Shown piece by piece: positions 18,758-28,852 of a stretch of 64,000 nucleotides of DNA (its first letter is position 1; each line of letters opens with the position of its first letter). A model generated the notes under the pieces. The model was not told where the DNA came from, did not search any database, and saw nothing but the letters and a program-made list of their open reading frames with translations. A program made the position numbers and the translations under genes. The stretch comes from Lysinibacillus sp. ZYM-1 (lineage in GTDB: Bacteria; Bacillota; Bacilli; Bacillales_A; Planococcaceae), in contig NZ_KQ465120.1 of assembly GCF_001308875.1 (NCBI RefSeq), positions 62,001-126,000 of the forward strand, read 5' to 3'.

Positions 18758-19066
18758 ATGGATCAAGATATGAAAGATAGCATGTTCGGTGCATTAGAAA
18801 ATGTAATTGACCCTGAGCTTGGGATTGATATCGTCAACTTAGGTTTAGTATATGATGTAGATTTAGATGATGAAGGTTTAGCAACGGTTACAATGACGCT
18901 AACATCGATGGGGTGTCCACTCGGCCCAGTAATTGTGGATCAAGTGAATACGGCATTAAGTGAGCTTCCAGAAGTGAAAAGTACAAATGTAAACATTGTA
19001 TGGAATCCACCTTGGTCAAAAGACAAAATGTCACGCTATGCGAAAATGGCATTGGGTGTACGCTAA
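18758..19066 (+). CDS. yitW: MIP18/DUF59 iron-sulfur assembly protein YitW
   Basis: 102 aa, the normal length. The DUF59 core is complete: DPELGIDIVNLGLVYDV, then MTLTSMGCPLGPVIVDQV with the conserved Cys, and VWNPPWSKDKMS. Relatives (SufT, PaaD-like, MIP18) help mature Fe-S proteins. The ATG at 18758 is used because AAGGAG at 18743-18748 gives proper spacing; the ATGs at 18740 and 18752 overlap or abut that site. It follows yitV by about 50 bases, probably in one transcript, ending at a shared terminator with fnr. Confidence 0.9.
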   Translation: MDQDMKDSMFGALENVIDPELGIDIVNLGLVYDVDLDDEGLATVTMTLTSMGCPLGPVIVDQVNTALSELPEVKSTNVNIVWNPPWSKDKMSRYAKMALGVR

Positions 19067-19077
19067 AATCGTCTATT

Positions 19078-19112
19078 AAAAATCCCTGCTTATTGAAAAT
19101 AGGCAGGGATTT
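19078..19112. terminator. Bidirectional terminator yitW / fnr
   Basis: AAATCCCTGC / GCAGGGATTT stem. The T-run is better on the minus strand (after fnr), but both converging genes end here. Confidence 0.8.
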
Positions 19113-19125
19113 AGCATGTAACGAA

Positions 19126-19821
19126 TTAATCGATACGGCATATTTGTAATGGACAATTTTCGCAGGCAATCTCATTTTTAAAAAATTGTAAATCATGAAT
19201 AGTTATAAAGCCTTTGTCAAAAGTCAAAACGTCATGTTTTTTTAAATCATTCAACATGCGATTAATCATTTCACGACTTGTCGCACACAAATTCGCAATT
19301 TCAGTATTTGTTAGTTGAAAATCAATAAAAATGGAGCCATCTTCTAAAGGTTTACCATAAGTATTGGATAGACGAATGAGCGTTGAAAACAAAGCACCTT
19401 TTTTTCCATTTAACACTAAATCACGCAAACGACTTTGGTGCTTTAAGTTTTCTGTTTGTAGCCACTTCATATATTCCACCATGATCGTGGGCTGCTCTTC
19501 CAGTAAATGCTCTAATGATTTGCGGCTTAAAACATACAGCGTAGAAGACTCTAAAACTTTTGCAGTCATGGAGTTATAGACAAGATTACAAAATAACGAA
19601 CCCTCTCCAATTATACTGTCAGGTCCACAGATACGAATCGTCAACTCCTTGCCAGTTTCGGTTTCTTGGCTAATCGAAATAACACCTGACTTGATATAGT
19701 ATATTTCTTTTGCTCGTTCACCCTCTAGAAAAATTTTACTCCCTTTATTTACTTTGATAAAAACACCGTGCTTTTGAAAAAGATCCATAATTTTTTCAAA
19801 CATATTATCCATTAAAACCAT
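19126..19821 (-). CDS. fnr: Fnr-type Crp family anaerobic regulator with C-terminal Fe-S cysteines
   Basis: 231 aa. Cyclic-nucleotide-binding-like domain at ~20-120 (KGSKIFLEGERAKEIYYIKSG), long dimer helix, then Crp-type HTH (LTNTEIANLCATSREMINRML). The extreme C-terminus has C220, C223 and C228 (CX2CX4C), the cluster-binding pattern of Bacillus Fnr, unlike E. coli Fnr with N-terminal cysteines. The protein should sense oxygen through a [4Fe-4S] cluster and activate anaerobic genes. Two in-frame starts exist: the ATG at 19821 has GGAG only 2 bases away, the ATG at 19812 has it 11 away, so the start is uncertain. A 10-bp-arm palindrome lies just upstream. Confidence 0.9.
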   Translation of the reverse strand: MVLMDNMFEKIMDLFQKHGVFIKVNKGSKIFLEGERAKEIYYIKSGVISISQETETGKELTIRICGPDSIIGEGSLFCNLVYNSMTAKVLESSTLYVLSRKSLEHLLEEQPTIMVEYMKWLQTENLKHQSRLRDLVLNGKKGALFSTLIRLSNTYGKPLEDGSIFIDFQLTNTEIANLCATSREMINRMLNDLKKHDVLTFDKGFITIHDLQFFKNEIACENCPLQICRID

Positions 19822-19843
19822 ATCTCCAACACATCGCTTTCTT

Positions 19844-19870
19844 TTTGTAATAAATGGCTATTATTACAAA
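19844..19870. promoter_or_regulatory. Perfect palindrome upstream of fnr
   Basis: TTTGTAATAA, 7-base centre, TTATTACAAA. It lies 23 bases before the first fnr start codon. Likely an operator or a 5'-UTR hairpin. It differs from the Bacillus Fnr box TGTGA-N6-TCACA. Confidence 0.55.
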
Positions 19871-19964
19871 AGGATAGTGGATTTTTCGATACTAAAACAT
19901 AGAAACATACTGCTATTATAACGTAAATTTCCATTATTAAGTGTAAAAATTTAATGCTATTTCT

Positions 19965-19993
19965 TTGCGAAGAGTTGTCGATTGATGTAAAAT
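19965..19993 (+). promoter_or_regulatory. Sigma-A promoter of clpB
   Basis: TTGCGA, 17-base spacer, TAAAAT; expected start of transcription about 20000, inside the CtsR operator. Confidence 0.7.
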
Positions 19994-19999
19994 AAAGTT

Positions 20000-20016
20000 A
20001 GTCAAAAAAGGTCAAA
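20000..20016 (+). promoter_or_regulatory. CtsR operator
   Basis: AGTCAAA-AAA-GGTCAAA, an exact fit to the CtsR heptad direct repeat (A/G)GTCAAA-N3-(A/G)GTCAAA. It overlaps the predicted transcription start of clpB, so CtsR would block the promoter until heat or stress inactivates it. Confidence 0.9.
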
Positions 20017-20081
20017 CTTTTAAAGAGAACCAGAATGGGTATAAAAATTATGCGAAACATTAAAGTAAAGGAGTGCTAGCT

Positions 20082-22208
20082 ATGCAATTTCAACAAACAG
20101 ATAATCAAAAGCCCTTAGAGCAATTTGGACGTAATTTAATTGAAGAAGTTAAAAATGGCAAAATGGATCCCGTGATTGGTCGTGATGAGGAAATTCGAAA
20201 TGTCATTCGTATTTTAACGCGTAAAACAAAAAATAATCCTGTTTTAATTGGTGAGCCAGGGGTTGGTAAAACAGCTATTGTAGAAGGCTTAGCACAACGT
20301 ATTGTAAAAGGTGATGTACCAGAGGGCTTGAAAGAATGTGTGTTATACGAGCTGGATATGAGTGCCTTAATAGCAGGTGCAAGCTACCGAGGTCAATTCG
20401 AAGAACGTTTAAAAGGTGTGTTAAAAGAGGTTAAAGATTCGGAAGGGCAGATCATTCTATTTATTGATGAAATTCATACAATTGTAGGCGCTGGAAAAAC
20501 TGATGGTGCCATGGATGCGGGAAATATGCTAAAGCCTATGCTAGCCCGCGGTGAATTACACTGTATCGGTGCAACTACATTAGATGAATATCGTATGTAT
20601 ATTGAAAAAGATCCTGCATTAGAACGCCGATTCCAGCAAGTACTTGTACGAGAACCTTCAATAGAGGATACCGTGTCCATTTTACGTGGCTTAAAGGAAC
20701 GCTTTGAATTACATCATGCAGTACGTATTCATGATCGTGCGATTGTTGCTGCAGCAGAACTCTCCAATCGTTATATTACAGAGCGATTTTTACCCGATAA
20801 GGCAATTGATTTAATTGATGAGGCTTGCGCAATGATTCGTACTGAAATCGATTCAATGCCACAGGAATTAGATGCTGTGACACGTCGTATTATGCAGCTA
20901 GAAATTGAAGAACAAGCATTACGGAAAGAAAAGGACGAAGCAAGTAAAAAACGTCTTGAGCAATTACGAGAAGAATTGGCAAAGTTAAAAGAATCCTCTG
21001 AGGGTATGCGACAACAATGGGAAGCAGAAAAAGAAAAGCTACACGGTATTCAGAAAAAACGGGAAACATTAGATAAATACCGTCGTGATCTAGATGAAGC
21101 GGAAAGTAAATATGATTTAAATAAAGCTGCTGAATTACGTCATGGTAAAATTCCAACACTTGAAAAAGACATTCAGGCGCTTGAAAAGGATTTAGAAAGC
21201 GGTGCAGAGTCTCGTATTTTACGGGAAGAGGTGACAGCTGAGGAAATCGCTGCAATTGTTTCTCGTTGGACAGGTATTCCTGTTACAAAACTAGTGGAGG
21301 GCGAGCGTGAAAAACTATTACGTTTAAATGAAACATTACATGAACGTGTGGTTGGTCAAGATACAGCTGTTCAATTAGTAACTGAAGCAGTATGGCGTGC
21401 ACGTGCAGGCATAAAAGATCCACATCGTCCAATTGGTAGCTTTTTATTCTTGGGTCCAACAGGGGTTGGTAAAACAGAACTTGCTAAGGCACTGGCTGCT
21501 CAATTATTTGATTCAGAGGATCATTTTATTCGGATTGATATGAGCGAATATATGGAGAAACATAGCGTGTCCCGTTTAGTTGGAGCCCCTCCAGGTTACA
21601 TCGGTTATGAAGAAGGCGGCCAATTAACAGAGGCTGTACGCCGTAACCCTTATTCTGTAGTCCTATTAGATGAGATTGAAAAAGCTCACCCAGATGTGGC
21701 CAATATTTTATTGCAGATTTTAGATGATGGCCGTATCACAGATAGTCAAGGACGTATGGTCAATTTTACAAATACAGTAGTGATTTTAACATCGAATATC
21801 GGCTCTAGTTATTTAATGGAAGCAAAAGAAGACGATGCAGCCGTTGAAGACTTAGTCATGACTGCACTAAGACAACATTTTAAACCAGAGTTATTAAATC
21901 GCATGGATGATATTATCTTTTTCCATGCATTATCGAATAAACATTTTACAGCAATTGCTTGGAAATATGTTGAGCAGTTAATCAAACGTGTGGCGGAGCA
22001 AGAAATTACATTAGCTATCGACCAAGAAGTTATTGATTGGGTTGTACGACAAGGTGCAGACGCTCAATTTGGGGCAAGACCATTAAAACGCTTCGTGCAA
22101 CGTCATATCGAAACAGCTGTGGCTAGAGAACTCTTAAAAGGCGAGGTATTGCCAGGAGAAACACTGCATGTAAAAATGCGTGATGGCCAATGTATTGTGG
22201 AAAAATAA
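20082..22208 (+). CDS. clpB: ClpB-type disaggregase lacking the N-terminal domain
   Basis: 708 aa. Two AAA+ rings: GEPGVGKT at 57-64 with [13 protein letters not shown] and GATTLDEYR, and GPTGVGKT near 456-463 with [13 protein letters not shown]. Between them (about 265-400) lies a full-length coiled-coil M-domain ([20 protein letters not shown]...), which marks ClpB rather than ClpC; no ClpP-binding IGF-type loop is seen. Full-length ClpB is ~860 aa; the ~150-residue Clp-N repeat domain is absent, replaced by a short leader. The ATG at 20082 has AAAGGAGTG. Expected role: DnaK-linked rescue of aggregated proteins, here CtsR-controlled. ClpE is excluded by the lack of a zinc finger. Confidence 0.85.
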   Translation: MQFQQTDNQKPLEQFGRNLIEEVKNGKMDPVIGRDEEIRNVIRILTRKTKNNPVLIGEPGVGKTAIVEGLAQRIVKGDVPEGLKECVLYELDMSALIAGASYRGQFEERLKGVLKEVKDSEGQIILFIDEIHTIVGAGKTDGAMDAGNMLKPMLARGELHCIGATTLDEYRMYIEKDPALERRFQQVLVREPSIEDTVSILRGLKERFELHHAVRIHDRAIVAAAELSNRYITERFLPDKAIDLIDEACAMIRTEIDSMPQELDAVTRRIMQLEIEEQALRKEKDEASKKRLEQLREELAKLKESSEGMRQQWEAEKEKLHGIQKKRETLDKYRRDLDEAESKYDLNKAAELRHGKIPTLEKDIQALEKDLESGAESRILREEVTAEEIAAIVSRWTGIPVTKLVEGEREKLLRLNETLHERVVGQDTAVQLVTEAVWRARAGIKDPHRPIGSFLFLGPTGVGKTELAKALAAQLFDSEDHFIRIDMSEYMEKHSVSRLVGAPPGYIGYEEGGQLTEAVRRNPYSVVLLDEIEKAHPDVANILLQILDDGRITDSQGRMVNFTNTVVILTSNIGSSYLMEAKEDDAAVEDLVMTALRQHFKPELLNRMDDIIFFHALSNKHFTAIAWKYVEQLIKRVAEQEITLAIDQEVIDWVVRQGADAQFGARPLKRFVQRHIETAVARELLKGEVLPGETLHVKMRDGQCIVEK

Positions 22209-22210
22209 CA

Positions 22211-22249
22211 GAAAAAACCTGTTTCGCATAAAGCGGAACAGGTTTTTTC
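22211..22249. terminator. Bidirectional terminator clpB / yjzD
   Basis: GAAAAAACCTGTTTCGC / GCGGAACAGGTTTTTTC stem with a 5-base loop and A/T-runs on both sides. Confidence 0.92.
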
Positions 22250-22257
22250 AAGCTGAA

Positions 22258-22452
22258 TTAATGATGGTCTGCAGCTTCTGGTGTAGGATCGTTTGGAATG
22301 ATTGCCCCAATAATAAAAATTAAGATGGAGAATACAACTGAAACGATTGCCCCAGTTTTAAAATCGAATGGCGCACCAAGTACAGAGCTGACTACGTAGT
22401 TTAACATAGAAACTAGTAGGAATGACCATATGAACGTTACGATATATTGCAT
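22258..22452 (-). CDS. yjzD: YjzD/DUF2929 small membrane protein
   Basis: 64 aa, two membrane helices and an acidic/His tail (PNDPTPEAADHH). MQYIVTFIWSFLLVSMLNYVV resembles B. subtilis YjzD (DUF2929), which also lies just upstream of fabHA-fabF. Function unknown. I start at the ATG at 22452 with GAGGTG upstream; the in-frame GTG at 22461 is part of that ribosome binding site. Confidence 0.82.
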   Translation of the reverse strand: MQYIVTFIWSFLLVSMLNYVVSSVLGAPFDFKTGAIVSVVFSILIFIIGAIIPNDPTPEAADHH

Positions 22453-22793
22453 TAATTTCACCTCAACCGAACTTTTTTCATCATAAGGTTTTACTCATAT
22501 TCATTATCATATCATAACATAAACCGAAAAAAAATGAATCTTTTATGTGAAACATGGCGAATTTGTCACAACAAATACAAGGATTTGTATATTATGTTCT
22601 TGGTGTTTTTGCGAGGCGTTCTTGGATAAAGATAGTTTAGATTATAAAAGGGGTATTCACTTAAAAACCGAAAAAAGTAGAACAAACATCTAGAAGATAA
22701 TACGTCCTTTTTAATTAAAAAGAAAAACCCTCAAAAAACACACGATATAACAAAGAAATGCCCCGCTAAAAAACACAATAATTTTAAATCATC
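22453..22793. other. AT-rich intergenic region, no gene seen
   Basis: Between divergent yjzD and fabH. It should hold the yjzD promoter on the minus strand; no convincing small gene or structured RNA was recognised. Confidence 0.5.
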
Positions 22794-22840
22794 TTGCGTC
22801 ATTCCTTTACTATGCGTTATAATTATGACCAGTTACTAAT
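22794..22840 (+). promoter_or_regulatory. fabH promoter with FapR-like operator
   Basis: TTGCGT at 22794-22799, 18-base spacer, perfect TATAAT at 22818-22823. ATTATGACCAGTTACTAAT at 22822-22840 resembles the FapR operator (TTAGTACC-TRNTACTAAT type): the right half is exact, the left half deviates. FapR represses fatty acid genes in Bacillus until malonyl-CoA accumulates. Confidence 0.6.
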
Positions 22841-22872
22841 AATTGATAGTAAGAAAGCTGAGGGGTTGCTAT

Positions 22873-23811
22873 ATGAACGCTGGTATTATAGGAATAGGCA
22901 AATACGTTCCTGAAAAAGTCGTGACAAATTTTGATTTAGAAAAAATAATGGATACTTCGGATGAGTGGATTCGTACGCGAACAGGCATTGAAGAACGTCA
23001 TTTTGCGGCAGATGACCAGGAAACTTCAGATTTAGCAGTAGCTGCTGCTAAAGAAGCTATGGCAAAAGCGGGTATTACGCCTGAGGAAATTGGGTTAATA
23101 CTTGTAGCAACTGTAACACAGGATCAAACTTTCCCAAGTGTAGCATGTATGGTTCAGGAACAACTCGGAGCAGTAAATGCTGCGGCGATGGATCAAGCAG
23201 CAGCATGTGCAGGATTTATATATAGTTTAGTGACAGCCAAACATTTTGTAGAGGCAAACGCTTATAAATATGTCTTAGTAGTAGGTGTTGAAAAGCTGTC
23301 AAAAGTCATTGATTGGAAAGATCGTAATACAGCTGTATTATTCGGTGATGGTGCGAGCGCGGCAATTGTTGGGCCAGTATCTGAGGGCAGAGGTATTTTA
23401 TCATTTGAGCTTGGTGCAGATGGCACGGGCGGTAAAAATCTTTATTTAACAAAGCAAGACACGATTGCCATGAATGGTCGTGAAGTGTTTAAGTTTGCTG
23501 TACGTCAAATGGGTGAATCGGCTGTAAACGTGTTAGATAAAGCGGGATTAACAAAAGAAGACGTAGATTTTTTAGTGCCGCATCAGGCCAATATACGTAT
23601 TATGGAATCTGCTCGTGAGCGATTAGAGCTACCACCAGAAAAAATGTCAAAATCGATTCATAAATATGGGAATACCTCTGCAGCATCTATTGGTATTTCC
23701 TTGGTAGATGAGCTTGAAGCAGGTAAGATTAAAGAGGATGATTTATTAGTCCTTGTAGGTTTTGGTGGCGGCTTAACATGGGGTGCCGTAGCCATGAGAT
23801 GGGGAAAATAA
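22873..23811 (+). CDS. fabH: Beta-ketoacyl-ACP synthase III (FabH)
   Basis: 312 aa. Catalytic Cys112 (AAACAGF), His in VPHQANIRI and Asn in [11 protein letters not shown] form the FabH triad. It condenses acyl-CoA primer with malonyl-ACP to begin fatty acid synthesis; in this group branched primers are expected. The ATG at 22873 follows GAGGGG; an in-frame ATT/ATG-type codon at 22843 lies within the operator region. fabF follows 30 bases later, so they form one operon as in B. subtilis fabHA-fabF. Confidence 0.97.
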   Translation: MNAGIIGIGKYVPEKVVTNFDLEKIMDTSDEWIRTRTGIEERHFAADDQETSDLAVAAAKEAMAKAGITPEEIGLILVATVTQDQTFPSVACMVQEQLGAVNAAAMDQAAACAGFIYSLVTAKHFVEANAYKYVLVVGVEKLSKVIDWKDRNTAVLFGDGASAAIVGPVSEGRGILSFELGADGTGGKNLYLTKQDTIAMNGREVFKFAVRQMGESAVNVLDKAGLTKEDVDFLVPHQANIRIMESARERLELPPEKMSKSIHKYGNTSAASIGISLVDELEAGKIKEDDLLVLVGFGGGLTWGAVAMRWGK

Positions 23812-23841
23812 GTAGGAAAAATGCTTGAGGGGAGTAAGACA

Positions 23842-25083
23842 ATGAGTAAAAGACGAGTAGTAATTACAGGAATTGGCGCAGTTACACCACTAGGAAATAG
23901 CATCGAAGAAACATGGACTAACATTAAAGCTGGTAAATCTGGTGTTGGTGAGCTAACACGTTTAAATAAAGATCTTTTTGCAGCGAAAATTGCAGCAGAA
24001 GTAAAAGATTTTGATATTGAAAAGTATATTGATCGTAAAGAAGCTCGAAAGATGGATCGTTTTACACACTATGCGTTAGCCGCTTCAATCATGGCTATGG
24101 AAGATGCTCAACTAACAATTGATGAGGAGCTAGCTCCACGTGCTGGTGTTTGGATTGGTTCTGGTATTGGTGGAATGGAAACTTACGAGCAACAGTTTTT
24201 AACATTCCAAGAGCGTGGCGCAAGACGTGTTAGTCCGTTCTTTATTCCAATGATGATTCCGGATATGGCTTCGGGTCAAGTGTCGATTCATTTTGGTGCA
24301 AAGGGTATCAACTCTTGCTCTGTAACGGCATGTGCTTCTGGAACAAACTCAATTGGAGATGCTTTTAAAGTAATTGAACGAGGGGATGCAGATGTAATGA
24401 TTTCAGGTGGTGCTGAATCCCCAATCGTAACGATGGCTGTGGCAGGCTTCTGTGCCAATACTGCATTATCATTGAGTCAAGATCCACAAACGGCATGCCG
24501 TCCTTTTGATAAAAACCGTGATGGATTTATTATTGGAGAAGGCGCTGGTATTGTAATCTTAGAAGAATACGAACATGCAAAAGCTCGTGGTGCTAAAATC
24601 TATGCTGAAGTTTTAGGTTATGGTGCAACAGGAGATGCTCATCATATTACTGCTCCGGCTCCAGAGGGTGAAGGTGCAGCACGTGCAATGATGCAAGCAT
24701 TGACAGATGGTGGTGTAGACCCATCACAAGTTGATTATATCAATGCACATGGTACTAGTACGCCATATAATGACTTATTTGAAACACAAGCTGTTAAAAC
24801 AGCTTTCGGTGACCATGCTTATAAGCTTGCTATGAGCTCTACAAAGTCTATGACTGGACACTTATTAGGGGCAGCAGGTGGCGTTGAAGCTATTTTTACT
24901 GCTCTTGCACTTAAAGAAGGTATTTTACCACCAACAATTAATTTAACAGATCCAGATCCTGAATGTGATTTAGATTACGTTCCTAATGAAGCGAGAGAAA
25001 CAAATATTCAATATGCAATGAGTAATTCTCTTGGTTTTGGTGGTCACAATGCAAGTCTTCTATTTAAAAAATATGAAATGTAA
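23842..25083 (+). CDS. fabF: Beta-ketoacyl-ACP synthase II (FabF)
   Basis: 413 aa. Catalytic Cys164 ([10 protein letters not shown]), His in [12 protein letters not shown], Lys in [14 protein letters not shown] and a second His complete the elongating KAS site. It elongates acyl-ACP with malonyl-ACP. The ATG at 23842 is preceded by GAGGGGAGTAAGACA; the ORF could be read from 23821 but that ATG overlaps this site. A strong terminator follows. Confidence 0.97.
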   Translation: MSKRRVVITGIGAVTPLGNSIEETWTNIKAGKSGVGELTRLNKDLFAAKIAAEVKDFDIEKYIDRKEARKMDRFTHYALAASIMAMEDAQLTIDEELAPRAGVWIGSGIGGMETYEQQFLTFQERGARRVSPFFIPMMIPDMASGQVSIHFGAKGINSCSVTACASGTNSIGDAFKVIERGDADVMISGGAESPIVTMAVAGFCANTALSLSQDPQTACRPFDKNRDGFIIGEGAGIVILEEYEHAKARGAKIYAEVLGYGATGDAHHITAPAPEGEGAARAMMQALTDGGVDPSQVDYINAHGTSTPYNDLFETQAVKTAFGDHAYKLAMSSTKSMTGHLLGAAGGVEAIFTALALKEGILPPTINLTDPDPECDLDYVPNEARETNIQYAMSNSLGFGGHNASLLFKKYEM

Positions 25084-25100
25084 ATAGAACATCTAAACTC

Positions 25101-25142
25101 AAAAAACGTCAGCCAAATTTAAATGGCTGACGTCTTTTTTTA
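25101..25142 (+). terminator. Terminator of fabH-fabF operon
   Basis: ACGTCAGCCA / TGGCTGACGT stem flanked by AAAAAA and TCTTTTTTTT. Confidence 0.93.
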
Positions 25143-25194
25143 TAGTTTTGTGAATAAATGTTAAGTAAGAAGAAATAGAAAGGATGCCGTTACT

Positions 25195-25410
25195 TTGTTC
25201 CGTCTCTTTTTATTTTTAGTAAGCTATGGCTTAATGATCCTCTCTGTCGGGAATCTCATATTGTATTTAAATTACCGTACGCTAGGATATTCCTGGAAAG
25301 TCGTTTTCAAATTCATTTTTCAAACAACGGAATTTTATATGGCGATTGGAGCCTGTATCATAATATGTGCTGTTGTTCTTGATTTAGGCTTTGATCGAAC
25401 AACAGATTAG
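25195..25410 (+). CDS. Small two-helix membrane protein of unknown function
   Basis: 71 aa from a TTG with AAAGGATG upstream. Two hydrophobic segments (about 3-25 and 50-66) separated by a short basic loop (NYRTLGYSWKVVFKF). I recognise no family. It ends 10 bases before the stop of the convergent trpS, and no terminator lies between them, so antisense overlap of transcripts is likely. The coding nature rests on the ribosome binding site, uniform hydrophobic pattern and lack of overlap with other genes. Confidence 0.6.
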   Translation: MFRLFLFLVSYGLMILSVGNLILYLNYRTLGYSWKVVFKFIFQTTEFYMAIGACIIICAVVLDLGFDRTTD

Positions 25411-25420
25411 CTATAAATGA

Positions 25421-26724
<1,304 letters not shown>

Positions 26725-26730
26725 CATTGA

Positions 26731-26759
26731 ATTATATTATAAAGATTTCATTGTGTAAA
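26731..26759 (-). promoter_or_regulatory. Sigma-A promoter of the trpS T-box leader
   Basis: Minus strand TTTACA, 17 bases, TATAAT; transcription would start near 26724, at the beginning of the T-box RNA. Confidence 0.75.
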
Positions 26760-27062
26760 GTCAGACTTTTGACGGTGTTTTTTTTTTAGAAAAAATTATA
26801 TGCTTTTTTTGTTGTGTAATTTTGTTATAAAATAAAACTTTTTTATTAAAATTATCTTAAGGTGTACACGTCGAATTGACAATTTTCTCGTTTATTTTGG
26901 ATAAATGAGAACAACTAAGAGACGTGAAAAGATGTTTAAAATACACTTAATGTGGGAATAGTAGTAGTAGCTCATAAGGTTGTGAAAAAGTATGGACATT
27001 AAAACCTGTATAAAAAGACAGAAAATTTAGTGAGGGGTTCATTCTTTTTTTTATTGGAACTA
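26760..27062. other. Intergenic region with a further spx promoter candidate
   Basis: AT-rich spacer between trpS and spx. It contains TTGACA (26876-26881) with a poor -10 (GATAAA) 18 bases downstream, a possible second spx promoter. No gene was seen. Confidence 0.4.
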
Positions 27063-27091
27063 TATTCAAAAACAGCTGAGTGCTGTATAAT
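27063..27091 (+). promoter_or_regulatory. Promoter of spx
   Basis: TATTCA, 17-base spacer, perfect TATAAT; about 90 bases upstream of the start codon. The weak -35 suggests an activator or regulated use. Confidence 0.5.
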
Positions 27092-27179
27092 GGTACTGTG
27101 TATTTTACATTACATTAATTCTAATTTAACACACTGGTTTATAGATATGATTACAAAATGAAAGGATGTGTCAGGACGA

Positions 27180-27578
27180 ATGATCGTAACTCTATTTACA
27201 TCACCAAGTTGTACCTCATGCCGTAAAGCAAAAGCATGGTTAGAGGAGCACGAAATCCCATATACAGAACGTAATATATTTTCTGAACCACTAAGTATTA
27301 GTGAAATAAAAAAAATTCTACGTATGACTGAAGACGGTACAGATGAAATCATTTCTACCCGATCAAAAATATTCCAAAAACTCAATGTGGATGTGGAAAG
27401 TTTACCATTACAACGGTTATATGAATTAATACAGGAATATCCTGGATTATTACGTCGACCAATCATTCTTGATGAAAAACGTCTACAAGTTGGCTATAAC
27501 GAAGATGAAATTCGTCGTTTCTTACCTCGAAAAGTTCGAGCTTACCAGCTACAAGAAGCACAACGAATGGTGAATTAA
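27180..27578 (+). CDS. spx: Redox-stress regulator Spx
   Basis: 132 aa. ArsC-like fold with the CTSC redox switch (C11, C14) and near-identity to B. subtilis Spx along its length ([38 protein letters not shown]). Spx binds the RNA polymerase alpha C-terminal domain and turns on thiol-stress genes when the CXXC is oxidised; ClpXP with YjbH degrades it, and yjbH is 5 kb downstream here. The ATG at 27180 matches the known N-terminus; the in-frame GTG at 27168 abuts AAAGGAT and is unlikely to be used. Confidence 0.97.
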   Translation: MIVTLFTSPSCTSCRKAKAWLEEHEIPYTERNIFSEPLSISEIKKILRMTEDGTDEIISTRSKIFQKLNVDVESLPLQRLYELIQEYPGLLRRPIILDEKRLQVGYNEDEIRRFLPRKVRAYQLQEAQRMVN

Positions 27579-27606
27579 TCCTATCTATTCTGAATAAAAT
27601 AAGTAG

Positions 27607-27652
27607 TAGATGTTACAGATGTGATATGCATATTGTGACATCTATTTTTTTA
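27607..27652 (+). terminator. Terminator after spx
   Basis: TAGATGTTACA / TGTGACATCTA stem followed by TTTTTTT. Confidence 0.8.
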
Positions 27653-27735
27653 TGTTTTACTTATGTAAAACCTTCTATATAAAGTATAATAATTAATAGG
27701 GGAAAGTCATATATTTCCGTTAAAGTATGTTAAAC

Positions 27736-27764
27736 TTGATTTAAGTTAAATAGTTTACTACAAT
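27736..27764 (+). promoter_or_regulatory. Candidate promoter in the mecA leader
   Basis: TTGATT, 17 bases, TACAAT. It could serve mecA or the tiny ORF at 27864. A second candidate (TTTCAT-17-TACAAT) lies about 65 bases downstream. Confidence 0.45.
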
Positions 27765-27863
27765 TTCAATAATTCAAATAACTTCTGTGAAACGGTGTAT
27801 ATCCTTTTCATTTTATGACAGAACAGCATACAATAGAGTTAGAGACAACTGTGAATAAAAAAT

Positions 27864-27941
27864 TTGGTGACGTTTGCAGTTGCTCTTGTGGTTTTACTGG
27901 TGTGGTCAAAGGTTGAAAAACAAATGCAGTATGAAGATTAA
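27864..27941 (+). CDS. Possible tiny single-helix membrane peptide
   Basis: 25 codons from TTG: a hydrophobic stretch (VTFAVALVVLLVW) followed by a charged tail (SKVEKQMQYED), the shape of a real small membrane protein. It has no good ribosome binding site at TTG. A GTG at 27851 in another frame (VNKKF) would join it if one A were removed from the A6 run at 27857-27862, so a frameshift or sequencing slip is possible. Weak support; reported because nothing else explains this 360-base gap. Confidence 0.3.
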   Translation: MVTFAVALVVLLVWSKVEKQMQYED

Positions 27942-28015
27942 AAACAAAGAATAAAAGCATACTAATGAAACAAAACTGTTTTTCGACATATGACAGTGAA
28001 GGGAGATGAGGTCTA

Positions 28016-28684
28016 GTGGACATCGAACGTGTAAATGAAAATACGCTCAAGCTCTTTATTACGTACAATGATATAGAGGATCGCGGCTATAGTCGTGAAG
28101 AAATCTGGTACAATCGAGCGAAGGGCGAACAGCTTTTTTGGGATATGATTGATGAAGTAAATACGGAGGATTATTTTGATGTAGAAGGTCCGATTTGGAT
28201 TCATATCAATGCATCTGAAGTTGGCTTAGAAATCATTGTCACACGTGCACATATTTTAAAAGACGGTGAAACATTAGATGGTCATTCGAATTATGATGAA
28301 CACAAAGATATGTTTGCACCATTCGATGAAGTTGGGGAAGATCTTCTTAGCCAACTAACTCAATTTGGTGACATGGATGAATCAGAATTATTTATGGATA
28401 CAGACATTTATGTATATAAATTTAAAGATATTGATGAGTTAATCCCTGTCGCAAAACGAATGACAGACGAATTAGTGGATTCCTCATTATTTAAATATGA
28501 AAGCTGGTACTATTTGGTGGTTGATTTTGGGAACGCAGATGAGGATTTAAACCGTCACGATCGGAATGCGGTCATCAAAGAATTTTTAACACCATCTAAT
28601 TTTACGATTCATCGTTTAGAGGAGTACGGTGAAAAAATTATGGAATTTAATTGCTTTGAGACAGTTCGTAAATATTTTGCGTAA
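28016..28684 (+). CDS. mecA: Adaptor protein MecA
   Basis: 222 aa from GTG with GGGAGATGAGG upstream. MDIERVNENTLKLFITYNDIEDRGYSREEIWYN is the MecA N-terminal target-binding domain; the acidic middle and the C-terminal ClpC-binding domain (from about 125) are present. MecA delivers ComK, ComS and other targets to ClpC-ClpP and remodels ClpC. It sits between spx and coiA as in B. subtilis. A clear terminator follows, so coiA is transcribed separately. Confidence 0.95.
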   Translation: MDIERVNENTLKLFITYNDIEDRGYSREEIWYNRAKGEQLFWDMIDEVNTEDYFDVEGPIWIHINASEVGLEIIVTRAHILKDGETLDGHSNYDEHKDMFAPFDEVGEDLLSQLTQFGDMDESELFMDTDIYVYKFKDIDELIPVAKRMTDELVDSSLFKYESWYYLVVDFGNADEDLNRHDRNAVIKEFLTPSNFTIHRLEEYGEKIMEFNCFETVRKYFA

Positions 28685-28705
28685 GCATTGATGACCTGAT
28701 TTTTT

Positions 28706-28757
28706 AGACTGTAGTGAAACTCGGTAAAGTTATCGAGATTCACTATGGTCTTTTTTT
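28706..28757 (+). terminator. Terminator after mecA
   Basis: GACTGTAGTGAAACTCG / CGAGATTCACTATGGTC long stem, then TTTTTTT. Confidence 0.9.
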
Positions 28758-28852
28758 AATGGGGGTATTTCTTAAATTTCAAGAAAAAAACTGCTTTTAA
28801 TTTGTGAGAGAAAACAATTTTTACTATAGTGGGCTATAAAGGAGTTGATGAT

